A stretch of 64,000 nucleotides of DNA from Defluviimonas sp. SAOS-178_SWC (GTDB lineage Bacteria > Pseudomonadota > Alphaproteobacteria > Rhodobacterales > Rhodobacteraceae), in the NCBI RefSeq assembly GCF_039830135.1, contig NZ_CP156081.1, positions 2,218,001-2,282,000 of the forward strand, read 5' to 3'. The notes under the pieces are model-generated. The model searched no databases. It had not been told where the DNA came from and saw nothing but the letters and a program-made list of their open reading frames with translations. The position numbers and the translations under genes were made by a program. Positions 27,451 through 36,525 of this stretch are shown here, piece after piece (within the stretch, counting starts at the first letter, position 1; the number at the start of each line of letters is the position of its first letter).

Positions 27451-29141
27451 GACTGCAGCTCCAGACGCTGATTGTCGAAGACCGACAGGATATCGACCAC
27501 CACCTGCCTGTCGCCGGTGATGCGCGCGCGGCCACCAGCCACCAGATCGCGCAGGGCTACGTCGCCCGCGATGACCTCGGCCCAATCGCCGAAAGCCATC
27601 GACAGCCGCGGCGCGTTGGCAACCCCACCTCCCGCGGTCACGCGGATCACCGAATTCGCAAGATCAATGACAAAACTGCGGTCCAGATCACCGAAATGCA
27701 GCTCCATCTCGCCCTTTTTGCCAGTCGCCTTTGCGGGATCGACCTCGTAGCGCAGCAATTCGACATAGGTGCCCGGATCGCTTTCCAGCACCTTCCCGAC
27801 CGTGCGGTGCGGAACCTTGAATGTGTCGGCCTTGCCCTCAAGCTCTCGCGCGTGGGTCAGATAGTAGTTGCGGGTGATCGACGAGCGCTGCCGCTGACCC
27901 ATATGGCGCAACGCATCGGCCTTGAGCTGCTTGTATCCGGCGTGGTCGGGGTCGAGCCGCAGCAGATAGGTGACCAGCTGAGCGGCCCAGGCGGCCTCAC
28001 CCTCGGCCAGCCATTTCCGGGCGTCGGCCAGCACCGTTTCGACCCCGCCCATGGCCGTGACCAGGCGCTCGGCCTCGACCGCGCGCGGGACAGGCTTCAA
28101 CTGCGCGGTATCCGTGCCGTACCACCCCATGATACCGTTATAGACGCCGCGGATGCCGAACTGGAATTCGCCGTAGTGTTCCTGCAGGGCCGGGCTGGCG
28201 CGCAGGCTGTCCGGCAGCCGGATCCGTTCGACCATCGCATCCGCATCGAGACCCAGATTGATGCCGCGCACCGTCTGGTCATACAGATACAGGATCGCGT
28301 CGCGGTAATCCGAGAGCATGTCCTGAATGGCCGCCTCGCCGGAATAGGGAATGCCGTGGCAGCCGAGGATATGTTCGGGATGCAGCTGCCGGATCTCCTC
28401 GATGCTTTGCGCCCACAAGACCGGTTTGCGGTAGAATTCGCCCCGGATCGCGCCGAAATTCGGATAGAGCCGCCAGAAGATGTTCTCGATCACGACGCGC
28501 TGCTTAGGCAGCCAGATCGTCAGGCAATCGTCGGTATCGGAAATGGACGGGATCAGCCGGAACGCGACACCGTCGATCGTGACATCCATCGGCTCGGACA
28601 CGGTATGGGTCGGGCTGACATAACCATAGCGCCCGGCCGAGGTGTGATATTCACCGCCCAGCCCCGCATTCGGCGGCGCGTCGGGGCCTTCGTCGGGGCA
28701 ATGGTTGCCCATCTGGGTCGAGATCTTGCGCACGTAGGTCGGGAAGATCTCGGGTCGGCCGTACTTGTAATTGTGGTCGACTTTCTCGTGGCCCCAGACC
28801 TGAACCGCCTGAGGATTATCCTTCGGAAGATAAGCGGAAGCTCCGCGGCAGTAATGCGAATGGGTATACAGCACCGCGACGATGGGCTTGTCGGTGATGG
28901 TGCGGAATTCTTCCACGAAGGCTTCTGCGTCATCGATCGAGGATCCGCTATCGACCAGGATGATCCCCGTCTCGCCCTCGATCATGGTGCAGTTCGCGAT
29001 GCTCCGCACACCGACCAGATGCCAGACATTGTCGGTGATGTGCCTTAGCTTGGGAGCAAATTGTTCGCCATGGCGCAGAAGATCCCGATGGGCGATTTCG
29101 CCCTTTGGTCCGGTCTCGACCGGTGAGGTCATCTCATTCAT
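27447..29141 (-). CDS. MBL-fold alkylsulfatase-like hydrolase with variant metal site
   Basis: The 564 aa protein has the architecture of alkyl sulfatases (SdsA1/Pisa1 type): an MBL domain (about 35-330), a helical alkyl-sulfatase dimerisation domain (about 370-440) and an SCP2-like C-terminal domain (about 450-560). The metal motif, normally THxHxDH, reads THSHYCRG (H94, H96, then C98 and R99), so the Asp and His of the second metal site are absent. DTDDCLTIW and VVIEN (later Glu) and GCHGIPYSG (His) remain. It may hydrolyse a sulfate ester with one metal, or a different bond. It overlaps the SDR by 4 bases. Confidence 0.8.
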   Translation of the reverse strand: MNEMTSPVETGPKGEIAHRDLLRHGEQFAPKLRHITDNVWHLVGVRSIANCTMIEGETGIILVDSGSSIDDAEAFVEEFRTITDKPIVAVLYTHSHYCRGASAYLPKDNPQAVQVWGHEKVDHNYKYGRPEIFPTYVRKISTQMGNHCPDEGPDAPPNAGLGGEYHTSAGRYGYVSPTHTVSEPMDVTIDGVAFRLIPSISDTDDCLTIWLPKQRVVIENIFWRLYPNFGAIRGEFYRKPVLWAQSIEEIRQLHPEHILGCHGIPYSGEAAIQDMLSDYRDAILYLYDQTVRGINLGLDADAMVERIRLPDSLRASPALQEHYGEFQFGIRGVYNGIMGWYGTDTAQLKPVPRAVEAERLVTAMGGVETVLADARKWLAEGEAAWAAQLVTYLLRLDPDHAGYKQLKADALRHMGQRQRSSITRNYYLTHARELEGKADTFKVPHRTVGKVLESDPGTYVELLRYEVDPAKATGKKGEMELHFGDLDRSFVIDLANSVIRVTAGGGVANAPRLSMAFGDWAEVIAGDVALRDLVAGGRARITGDRQVVVDILSVFDNQRLELQS

Positions 29142-29156
29142 GTCTGCCTCCCAGAG

Positions 29157-29993
29157 TTATTGAAGGAAATCGAGGATCAGCCAGTTGACGTGATCGGGCT
29201 GATCCAGCGGCACCCAGTGCCCGGCCTCCTCGACCCGCTCGTAGCGCCATTCGCCCTCGACCCATTTGTCGGATCCGAGCATCCGGATTTCCTGCAGAAG
29301 AACGTCGTTCTTGCCGAAAATTCCCAACACCGGGCCCTTCACTCGCCCCACCTCCATCGGCAGCTTGAAACCGTTCAAAGGTGAATAGTTGGCGCGATAC
29401 CAGTTCATCGCCGCGGTCAGCGCGCCCGGCCGGGCCAGATCCGCGATCCAGTGCTTCGACTCTGGATGATTGCGGACCAACTGCCGGAAAAGCGAGAAGT
29501 TGTTTGCGGCCATCGCCTCCTCGGCGACGCCCGCAAACTGGAAGAAGAACACGTACCAGCTCTTCTCATTGCCCTCGATGGTGCGGTTGAACTTCGGGTG
29601 ACCGGACGAGATCGGGACCAGCCGGTCCACGCGGTCGGGATGCGCCGAGGCCAGCGCCCAGCCCACGTTCGCCCCCCAGTCATGACAGATGACATGTGCC
29701 TTTCGAACGCCCGCATGTTCCATCACGCCGACGGCATCGGCCACTAGCGTCTGCATCAGGTAGGCGTCAACTTCCTGCGGCTTGTCGCTGTCGCCAAAGC
29801 CGCGCTGATCATAGGCGATGACCCGGTATCCGGCACTCACCAACGCCTGCATCTGGTGGCGCCACAGCTCCCAGCCATCCGGGAATCCGTGCAGGAACAT
29901 CACCGCCGGGCCGTCGCCGCCGCTGTCCACAAGATTCAGCTGGATTCCGTTCACATCGATTTTTTTCTGAAGGGATTGGAAATGTTCAAACAT
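29157..29993 (-). CDS. Alpha/beta hydrolase, epoxide-hydrolase-like
   Basis: This 278 aa enzyme has HGFP (residues 35-38, oxyanion hole), the nucleophile Asp105 in CHDWGANVG, the late His in AGHWVPLDQP and lid aromatics around SWYVFFFQFAG, a set typical of soluble epoxide hydrolases. The Asp nucleophile separates it from serine esterases; haloalkane or fluoroacetate dehalogenases (HDxG) are the closest alternatives. It lies 15 bases before the MBL gene and overlaps the GMC gene end by 8 bases. Confidence 0.85.
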   Translation of the reverse strand: MFEHFQSLQKKIDVNGIQLNLVDSGGDGPAVMFLHGFPDGWELWRHQMQALVSAGYRVIAYDQRGFGDSDKPQEVDAYLMQTLVADAVGVMEHAGVRKAHVICHDWGANVGWALASAHPDRVDRLVPISSGHPKFNRTIEGNEKSWYVFFFQFAGVAEEAMAANNFSLFRQLVRNHPESKHWIADLARPGALTAAMNWYRANYSPLNGFKLPMEVGRVKGPVLGIFGKNDVLLQEIRMLGSDKWVEGEWRYERVEEAGHWVPLDQPDHVNWLILDFLQ

Positions 29994-31632
29994 GCGTTGC
30001 CGCCTCTTTCTGGATGGTTTGGGATTGCGCAGCTGATTTCCGATCCTCGCGGATCATGTCAGCCGCCTTCTCGGCGATCACGAAGACTGCATTCTGGATG
30101 TTTCCCGAGATGATATCGGGCATGACCGAGGCGTCGACCACGCGAAGTCCGTCCACCCCGCGCAGGCGTAGGCGCGGATCGACGACCGCCATGTCATCGC
30201 CGCCCATCCGGCATGTGCCGCTGGCGTGATAAATGGTCTGGCCGTCGCGGCGGGCGAAATCGAGCCATTCGGCATCGCTTTCCACATCCGGTCCCGGCGT
30301 CAGCTCGGCATCGCGGAACGCATCCATCGGCGTCGTCTCCATGAGGCGGCGTGTCTGCTTCATGCCCTCGACCATGCAGATCCGGTCGTATTCGGTGGCC
30401 AGAAAGTTCGGGCGGATGGCGGGCATCGTGGTCACGTCGGGCGCCTTGATATGGATCGTTCCCCGGGAAGTCGGGCGCATTTGGCTGACCCCGACCGTCA
30501 TGCCCGGCTGTCGGTCCAGCTTGCGTTCGGCCGCGTCGGCATAGCTGGCATGCATGAAGAACAGCTGGGTGTCGGGATGTGTCGCGCCCGGATGCGCGGC
30601 CAGGAAGCCATGGGCCAGCCCCGTCGCGTAAGTCAGGATGCCGCGACGCAAGAGCGCATATTGCGCGACGGCCGCAACCAGCCGCCAGCTTCGCGTCTGC
30701 TCGTTCAGGGTCACAGGGCGGGAGACGCGCCAGTTCATCCGCGTGCAGAAATGGTCGATATAGTTCGCCCCGACACCCGGCAGCGCCACGGAGGTCGCCA
30801 CACCCTGCCTGGCCAGAATCTCCGGATCGCCGATGCCCGAAAGCTCAAGTATCTGCGGACTGTGGACCGCTCCTGCCGACAGGATGACTTCACCGTCGCA
30901 GAAACGTTCCTCGACATCCGCGCCGCGCCTGAACGAGACGCCGATGGCACGCCCGTCCCGCAGGATGATCCGCTCGACCATGGCATCGGTCACGATTTCG
31001 AGGTTCGGACGCGAAAGGGCCGGCTTCAGGTAGGCATCGGCCGCGCTGACCCGGCGTCCGGATTTCTGGTTGACCTGATACCAGCCAAATCCGGCCTGCT
31101 CGGCGCCGTTATAATCGTCGTTGAACGGATAGCCCGCTTCGCATCCCGCACGGATGAACGCATCGGCGATTTCTGGCCTGTCCAGAACCTTGGCGACGGG
31201 CACCGGGCCATGCCGCCCACGCAGCCCCGTGCGGTCGCTGCCGCCATAGGCCTCGATCCGCTGGAAATAGGGCAGAAGATCCCGCCACGACCATCCCTTT
31301 GCACCGAGGTCGGACCAGTTGTCATAGTCGCGTGGCTGGCCCCGGACCATGATCATTCCGTTGATCAGGGTCGAACCGCCAAGCCCCTTCCCCTTGGGTA
31401 CTGCGATCGTGCGGCCAAGAGTGCCTTCTTCCGGCTCGGTCGCGAGATGCCAGTTGTGGCGGTCGCTTACCAGCAGCTTGGTGAAGCCGGCGGGAACGCG
31501 CACCCAGGGGCTTTCCCGCCGGGGTCCGGCCTCGATCATCAGGACCCTGCAAGAGGGGTCTTCGGTAAGGCGGGCGGCCAGCACGCAGCCGCAGGTACCG
31601 CCACCAACAATGATATAGTCAGATCTGCTCAT
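29986..31632 (-). CDS. GMC-family FAD alcohol oxidoreductase (choline dehydrogenase-like)
   Basis: This 548 aa protein has the GMC FAD motif YIIVGGGTCGCVLAARL with VLMIEAGP, the GMC signature GKGLGGSTLINGMIMVRG, and YHASGTCRMGG with the catalytic His near the C-terminus. It would oxidise a primary or secondary alcohol to an aldehyde or ketone, with electrons to a quinone or dye, in the cytoplasm. It is the first gene of the minus-strand catabolic operon, and a TGTTATAACG box lies 14-23 bases upstream of its start. The substrate is unknown. Confidence 0.87.
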   Translation of the reverse strand: MSRSDYIIVGGGTCGCVLAARLTEDPSCRVLMIEAGPRRESPWVRVPAGFTKLLVSDRHNWHLATEPEEGTLGRTIAVPKGKGLGGSTLINGMIMVRGQPRDYDNWSDLGAKGWSWRDLLPYFQRIEAYGGSDRTGLRGRHGPVPVAKVLDRPEIADAFIRAGCEAGYPFNDDYNGAEQAGFGWYQVNQKSGRRVSAADAYLKPALSRPNLEIVTDAMVERIILRDGRAIGVSFRRGADVEERFCDGEVILSAGAVHSPQILELSGIGDPEILARQGVATSVALPGVGANYIDHFCTRMNWRVSRPVTLNEQTRSWRLVAAVAQYALLRRGILTYATGLAHGFLAAHPGATHPDTQLFFMHASYADAAERKLDRQPGMTVGVSQMRPTSRGTIHIKAPDVTTMPAIRPNFLATEYDRICMVEGMKQTRRLMETTPMDAFRDAELTPGPDVESDAEWLDFARRDGQTIYHASGTCRMGGDDMAVVDPRLRLRGVDGLRVVDASVMPDIISGNIQNAVFVIAEKAADMIREDRKSAAQSQTIQKEAATHV

Positions 31633-31645
31633 GCTCCATGTTCCA

Positions 31646-31655
31646 TGTTATAACG
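31646..31655. promoter_or_regulatory. Operator-like box TGTTATAACG before the GMC gene
   Basis: TGTTATAACG matches 9 of 10 bases of the perfect palindrome at 31746-31755, exactly 100 bases away. It starts 14 bases upstream of the GMC start codon, where a bound repressor would block initiation. Confidence 0.55.
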
Positions 31656-31745
31656 GGCCGGAATGCAAAAAGGGCCGCCACTTGCACCTAACGCGCCCGA
31701 AAGAGAAGTCGGCCTGACTTGCATATAGCTGAGTCCTTAGTTATC

Positions 31746-31755
31746 TGTTATAACA
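31746..31755. promoter_or_regulatory. Perfect palindrome TGTTATAACA before the GntR gene
   Basis: TGTTATAACA is its own reverse complement and lies 29 bases before the GntR start. FadR/FCD-type GntR proteins commonly bind short palindromes of this size near their own promoters, so it is a likely operator. Confidence 0.6.
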
Positions 31756-31783
31756 GACAACATACAACGACGGTAGGGTCCTG

Positions 31784-32482
31784 ATGTCAATAGGCGATCA
31801 CAAGAGCGCATTCATTTCTGGCGAAAGTGCCGACTGGCACCAACCGCTGCAGCGCGAAAATTTAAGCGAGATGGCTTATGTCGCGGTACGCGACGCCATG
31901 ATGCGCGGGTTGCTGAAACCTGGACAGAAGCTGCAGCTTCGCCCCTTGTCGGCGAAGTTCGGCATCAGCATGACGCCGATGCGAGAGGCCCTGCTCAGGC
32001 TGGTATCGAAGGACGTGCTGAGTCTCGATCTGCGCGGCACGGTGATCGTTCCGGTCCTCACCCGTGATGCCCTGGCCGAGATCCATCAGGTGCGAATCAT
32101 GCTGGAGGGCCGCGCCGCCTATGTGGCGGCAAGCCAACCTGCCGCCGGGGCCGCCGACGATCTGATGCGCATTCATCAACAGCTCGTCGCGGCACAGGAG
32201 AACGGCGATTTCGAGGCGGCGGTCAAACTGAACACGGACTTTCACCTGGGCATCTGCAAGGCCGCGAAGCTGACTGTGATCCATGAGGTCGTCGAGATGA
32301 TGTGGATGCGATGCGGACCGATCCTGTCGCATCTCTATGACGGCGGCGCACCGTTCAGCGACGATCATCCCCATCTGAAACTCATAGAGGCGATTGGCGC
32401 CGGTGACCCCGACATGGCCCGTCAGGCAATTGAAGAGGATATCATCCGCGGCGGCGAGAAGCTTTATAAGTGGGCCAAATGA
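31784..32482 (+). CDS. GntR-family regulator (FCD domain)
   Basis: This 232 aa protein has the winged HTH at about residues 25-90 (MAYVAVRDAMMRGLLKPGQK and ISMTPMREALLRLVS) and an all-helical FCD ligand-binding domain (about 100-225, with Asp and His residues in NTDFHLGICKAA and HPHLKLIEAI). FCD regulators sense carboxylates or sugars. It diverges from the GMC operon and, with the two TGTTATAACA-type boxes in the 151-base gap, probably represses it until an intermediate binds. Confidence 0.85.
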   Translation: MSIGDHKSAFISGESADWHQPLQRENLSEMAYVAVRDAMMRGLLKPGQKLQLRPLSAKFGISMTPMREALLRLVSKDVLSLDLRGTVIVPVLTRDALAEIHQVRIMLEGRAAYVAASQPAAGAADDLMRIHQQLVAAQENGDFEAAVKLNTDFHLGICKAAKLTVIHEVVEMMWMRCGPILSHLYDGGAPFSDDHPHLKLIEAIGAGDPDMARQAIEEDIIRGGEKLYKWAK

Positions 32483-32573
32483 CCCGCGGCGGCGCGCATG
32501 TTCAGAGAATCCCGCGCCCGTCATTGCTATCATGAATCCGCGTCGGCCGTCTGCGCATCCCGTCAGACAGGTC

Positions 32574-33503
32574 TCAACCGCCAGAGTTTCGCAGTGCGGG
32601 AAGTGTGCGCTCCAGCCGCGCAACAAAGGATTGCGCGGCATGCGACTGCGCGCGCCGGGCGGGTTGCAGAAGATACAACATCCGCCACAGGCGCAGATCC
32701 GCGATTTCCTGAAACGTGATCGCCGGGTCGCGGAACAGCAGCACCGCGTTGCGCGGCAACAGCGCGACGCCCATCCCGGCGCGGATCATGCACAGCTGGG
32801 CAATTGTCGAATGGGCGCGCAGCTTCGGATGCAGCAGCGCGCCCGTTAGCAGCCCGCTTTGCTTAAGCAATTGATGGGTGCCGGTTTTGGCGTCCAGCCC
32901 GATCAGCCGCTCCGCCGGTATCTCTGCCAGATGCACCACATCCCGCGCCGCCAGCGGATGATCGGCGCGGCAGGCCAGCCCGAAGAGGTCGCGCATCACC
33001 TCGCGCTGACGCAGATCGGGTGACTGATGCGCGCGTCCTGCGATGGCCAGATCCAGCCGCCCGTCCGACACCATCCCTGCCAGTTCCTCGGCAATATCGT
33101 CATGGATCACGCAGCTTATGCCGGGATTGTCGTTCAGAAACTCCGCCAGCACCGGCGCGACCAGTTCCGATATGGCCGAGGGCGAGGCGCCGATGCTCAG
33201 CGCTCCCTGCTCCAGCCCCGCGCTTTGGCGCAGCCTCTTGATGGCGCGGTCCATCCCTTCCAGCAACGGTTCGGTGTCGCGCAGGAAATCGCGCCCCAGC
33301 GGCGTGACCGAGGGCGGCCGGGTGCTGCGGTCGAACAGTGGCGCGCCGATCTGCGCCTCAAGCTGGCGGATCACCTCGGACAAGGCCGAGGGCACGATGC
33401 CCAAGCTGGCCGCCGCCGCACTGAACGTGCCTTGTTGCACAATGCCGTGCAGCGCCCGGATATGGCGCAGGTTTATGTTCAGATTTTCCGCATTTATCTT
33501 CAT
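32574..33503 (-). CDS. LysR-family transcriptional regulator
   Basis: This 309 aa protein has an N-terminal wHTH (HIRALHGIVQQGTFSAAAASL, about residues 10-70) and a LysR substrate-binding domain. It diverges from the FAD/Fe-S dehydrogenase gene with a 66-base gap, the usual position for the activator of its neighbour. The 91 bases between the convergent GntR and LysR ends hold nothing I can name. Confidence 0.87.
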   Translation of the reverse strand: MKINAENLNINLRHIRALHGIVQQGTFSAAAASLGIVPSALSEVIRQLEAQIGAPLFDRSTRPPSVTPLGRDFLRDTEPLLEGMDRAIKRLRQSAGLEQGALSIGASPSAISELVAPVLAEFLNDNPGISCVIHDDIAEELAGMVSDGRLDLAIAGRAHQSPDLRQREVMRDLFGLACRADHPLAARDVVHLAEIPAERLIGLDAKTGTHQLLKQSGLLTGALLHPKLRAHSTIAQLCMIRAGMGVALLPRNAVLLFRDPAITFQEIADLRLWRMLYLLQPARRAQSHAAQSFVARLERTLPALRNSGG

Positions 33504-33512
33504 ATGTTTCTA

Positions 33513-33523
33513 ATTCTACGAAT
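33513..33523. promoter_or_regulatory. Inverted repeat ATTC-TAC-GAAT in the LysR/dehydrogenase gap
   Basis: ATTCTACGAAT is an 11-base inverted repeat (four-base arms, three-base centre) between the divergent starts at 33503 and 33570. The location and shape fit a LysR box, but arms this short arise by chance fairly often. Confidence 0.35.
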
Positions 33524-33569
33524 AATCTGCATGTGGTTCAATGGCCAGGTTGCCATAAGGATTCGACCG

Positions 33570-36428
33570 ATGCCAATCAGCCGGCCCTCGCCCGACGCCC
33601 CTGACCTGATCGCCCGCCTTGCCGAGGCGCTGCATCAACAGGGCTTCCGCGGAGAGATCGACACTGACACCGCCCTGCGCGCCGCGATGTCCACCGACAA
33701 TTCGGTCTATCAGATCGCCCCCGACGTCGTCGTGGCCCCACGCGAGGCGGACGATCTGGTCACGCTGCTGACGGTGATGCAGCGGTCTGAATTCGCGGGC
33801 ATCGCCGTCACGGGGCGCGGCGGCGGCACCGGCACCAACGGGCAAAGCCTCAATCACGGCGTGATCGTCGATCTGCGTCGCCATATGAACAAGCTGATCG
33901 AACTGAACGCCGACGAGGGCTGGGCCGATGTGCAGCCGGGCATGGTCCTGGACGATCTGAACGAAAAGATCCGGCCCTCTGGCTGGTTCTTCGCGCCCGA
34001 AACCTCGACCTCGACCCGCTGCACCATCGGGGGAATGGCCTCAACCGATGCCTCAGGCAAAGGCTCGCGCGTCTACGGCAAGACCTCGGACAATATCCTC
34101 GGGCTGGAGATCGCGCGCCCCGAGGGGCTGCTGTCCAGCCTGGCAGACGCGCCGGAATGGGCGCACGACATGCTGTCCCGCGCCGAATCCGCCGCGCGCG
34201 CCGGGCGGCAGGCCTTCATCGACAACACCCCGAAGCTGAACCGCCGTTTTACCGGATACGATCTGGAACGCGCCTGCCCGGAACGGGGCGGGTTCGAATG
34301 GTGGCGGTTGTTTCCGGGGGCCGAGGGCACGCTGGGGTTGATGTCCCGCATCCGCGTGAAACTGCGGCGGATCGAGCCGGAAAAGCGCCTGATCGTCGCG
34401 GGCTTCGATAGTTTCCGCAGCGCGCTGATCGCCGCCACGCCGCTGCTTCAAGCCGAACCCACCGCCGTCGAGGTGATGGACGAAACCGTGCAGGCGATCG
34501 CCGACCGGGCCGGCATCCTTGATCGCCTGCCCGAAGGGCTGCGTGCGGTGAATGGCCAGAAAGTCGCCTATGTCTTCATTGAGATCAACGGCGACGATGC
34601 CGACCTGCTGGATGCGCGCGTGGAACAGGCGCGGCGAATCCTTGCGATGCTGCCCGGCGCGGGCGCGACCCATGTCGCCGCCGATCTTGCAGAGATCAGG
34701 GAATTGTGGGCGATCCGCTCGGCCGGGGTCGGACTTCTGGGCAAGGTGGACGGCACCGCCCGCCCCATCGCCTTTGTCGAGGATACGGTTGTGCCGCCGG
34801 AAAACCTGCCGGCCTTCGTGGATGAATTTCTGGCCGTCCTATCCGCCAACGGGCTGGGGTTCGGCATCTATGGCCATGTCGATGTCGGCTGCCTGCATAT
34901 CCGCCCGGCGCTGAATGTCGATCAGATGCCGGACCGCGAGCGGCTGGTGGCGATCTCGGATGCGGTTTACGATCTGACCTACAAATATGGCGGCATCTTC
35001 TGGGGGGAGCACGGCAAGGGCGTGCGCGGCGCCTACCTGCGCGACTGGATCGGCCCCGAGGCGTATCGCGCGTTGCAGGGGGTCAAGGCCGCCTTCGACC
35101 CGGAAGACCGCTTCAACCCCGGCAAGCTGGTCAGCAACGGCGCCCCGATCATGGGCATCGCGACCACACCCTTCCGCGCCTTCAACGCGCCCGAGGGCGA
35201 TTCGCTGACCAAGGCGTTCCGCTGCAACGGCAACGCGCAATGCCTGTCTTACGCTGCCACCACGCCGATGTGCCCCAGCTTCAAGGCCAGCGCCGATGTG
35301 CGACACAGCCCCAAGGGCCGCGCCGATGCCTTGCGCGCGTGGCACCGCGCGCGGCGCGACGAGGATGCAAGCGATCTGGAAAGGCGCGAGGCCGATCTGT
35401 TGCAGATTCTTGATACGTGTCTGGGCTGCAAGGCCTGTGCGTCCACATGTCCGGTGCAAGTCGACATCCCTTCGATGCGCAGTGCATTTTATGCGGACTA
35501 TTTCAGCCGCCATCGCCGCTCATTCGCCGAGCGGACGATGCTGGCGGCGGAGCGCAACAGCCGCCTGACTCTTCGGATGGCACCGCTTTTGGGACCGTTT
35601 TGGCCGCTGATCTCGAAGATCGGCGAAAAGCTGACCGATAGCTTGGACATGCCCTCGAAACTGGCGACCGGCCTGCCGAAAGGCATCTGGTTGCGCGAAG
35701 CCGATCTGGTCGATCCGCTGCCCGGGAATACCGTCATTCTGGTGCAGGATTGGTTCACTGCCCTGTTCGACGCGCAGGTGCAGCGCGACGTGATCGGGGG
35801 ATTCACCGCGCTTGGCTATCACCCGCGTCTGCTGGAGATCCGGCCCGGAGGCAAGGCCGCCTATGCCAGCGGCGACATGGAGGGGTTCCGCCGCATGGCC
35901 TCGGCCTTGGCGGCTCTGCTGGGCAGGGCGGCAGCGACCGGGGCACCGTTGGTCGCCTTCGAACCGGCCTTCGGCATGATGCTGCGGCAGGAATATGCCA
36001 TGGCCGGGATCGCCGTCCCCAAAGTCAGTATGCCGCAGGAATTTCTGGCCGCTGAGATCCGAGCGGGCCGCAGCTTGCCGCAGGCCAGCATCCAGGCCGA
36101 GGCGCGGCTGCTGTCGCATTGCACCGAAAGCACCGCACTACCGGGTTCCGGCAAGGACTGGACCGCGATCTTCGCCGCCATCGGCCTGCGGCTAGACACG
36201 CCCGCCACCGGCTGCTGTGGAATGGCTGGCCTGTTCGGCCATCAGAAGCGGCATCAGAAGGTCTCGATCCGTCTGTTCGAGATGTCTTGGCGCAAACATG
36301 TCGAGGGCGATGCCCCGGTCTTGGCGACCGGCTTTTCCTGCCGCTGCCAAAGCAAGCGACTGACCGGCCAGGCTCCACGCCACCCAATGGGCTTCATCGT
36401 GAGCACCTCCCCGAAAATCGGACAGTGA
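33570..36428 (+). CDS. FAD-linked/Fe-S D-2-hydroxyacid dehydrogenase, YdiJ-like, 3' end altered
   Basis: This 952 aa fusion has an N-terminal FAD-binding PCMH-type domain (about 45-270; VVVAPREADDLVTLL, GRGGGTGTNGQSL, CTIGGMASTDASG), the FAD-oxidase C-terminal domain (about 290-545; YGHVDVGCLHIRP, GEHGKGVRG), a 4Fe-4S region CLGCKACASTCPVQVD and a GlpC-like C-terminal part (GCCGMAG). It resembles E. coli YdiJ (D-2-hydroxyglutarate dehydrogenase) and D-lactate dehydrogenases. After GFSCRCQSKRLTGQAPRHPM the last ~11 residues come from an IS3-like end starting near 36400, so the native tail is replaced but the conserved part is nearly complete. Confidence 0.85.
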   Translation: MPISRPSPDAPDLIARLAEALHQQGFRGEIDTDTALRAAMSTDNSVYQIAPDVVVAPREADDLVTLLTVMQRSEFAGIAVTGRGGGTGTNGQSLNHGVIVDLRRHMNKLIELNADEGWADVQPGMVLDDLNEKIRPSGWFFAPETSTSTRCTIGGMASTDASGKGSRVYGKTSDNILGLEIARPEGLLSSLADAPEWAHDMLSRAESAARAGRQAFIDNTPKLNRRFTGYDLERACPERGGFEWWRLFPGAEGTLGLMSRIRVKLRRIEPEKRLIVAGFDSFRSALIAATPLLQAEPTAVEVMDETVQAIADRAGILDRLPEGLRAVNGQKVAYVFIEINGDDADLLDARVEQARRILAMLPGAGATHVAADLAEIRELWAIRSAGVGLLGKVDGTARPIAFVEDTVVPPENLPAFVDEFLAVLSANGLGFGIYGHVDVGCLHIRPALNVDQMPDRERLVAISDAVYDLTYKYGGIFWGEHGKGVRGAYLRDWIGPEAYRALQGVKAAFDPEDRFNPGKLVSNGAPIMGIATTPFRAFNAPEGDSLTKAFRCNGNAQCLSYAATTPMCPSFKASADVRHSPKGRADALRAWHRARRDEDASDLERREADLLQILDTCLGCKACASTCPVQVDIPSMRSAFYADYFSRHRRSFAERTMLAAERNSRLTLRMAPLLGPFWPLISKIGEKLTDSLDMPSKLATGLPKGIWLREADLVDPLPGNTVILVQDWFTALFDAQVQRDVIGGFTALGYHPRLLEIRPGGKAAYASGDMEGFRRMASALAALLGRAAATGAPLVAFEPAFGMMLRQEYAMAGIAVPKVSMPQEFLAAEIRAGRSLPQASIQAEARLLSHCTESTALPGSGKDWTAIFAAIGLRLDTPATGCCGMAGLFGHQKRHQKVSIRLFEMSWRKHVEGDAPVLATGFSCRCQSKRLTGQAPRHPMGFIVSTSPKIGQ

Positions 36429-36525
36429 CGGAAGCTACGATCTGACGTCTGCTGGTCTTCAAGAACGAGGAGATCAGAACATGTCGAAACGGAGGAACCA
36501 TGACGCGGGCTTCATCTTGCGCGCA
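36400..36525 (+). mobile_element. IS3-type element, left-end fragment with start of OrfA
   Basis: From about 36400 (TGAGCACCTCCCCGAAAATC) the sequence looks like an IS3-group terminus. It is followed by an ATG at 36481 with a GGAG-like site, encoding MSKRRNHDAGF, the usual first residues of such OrfA proteins. The frame then changes to helicase sequence, so only the tip of the element remains. Confidence 0.6.
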
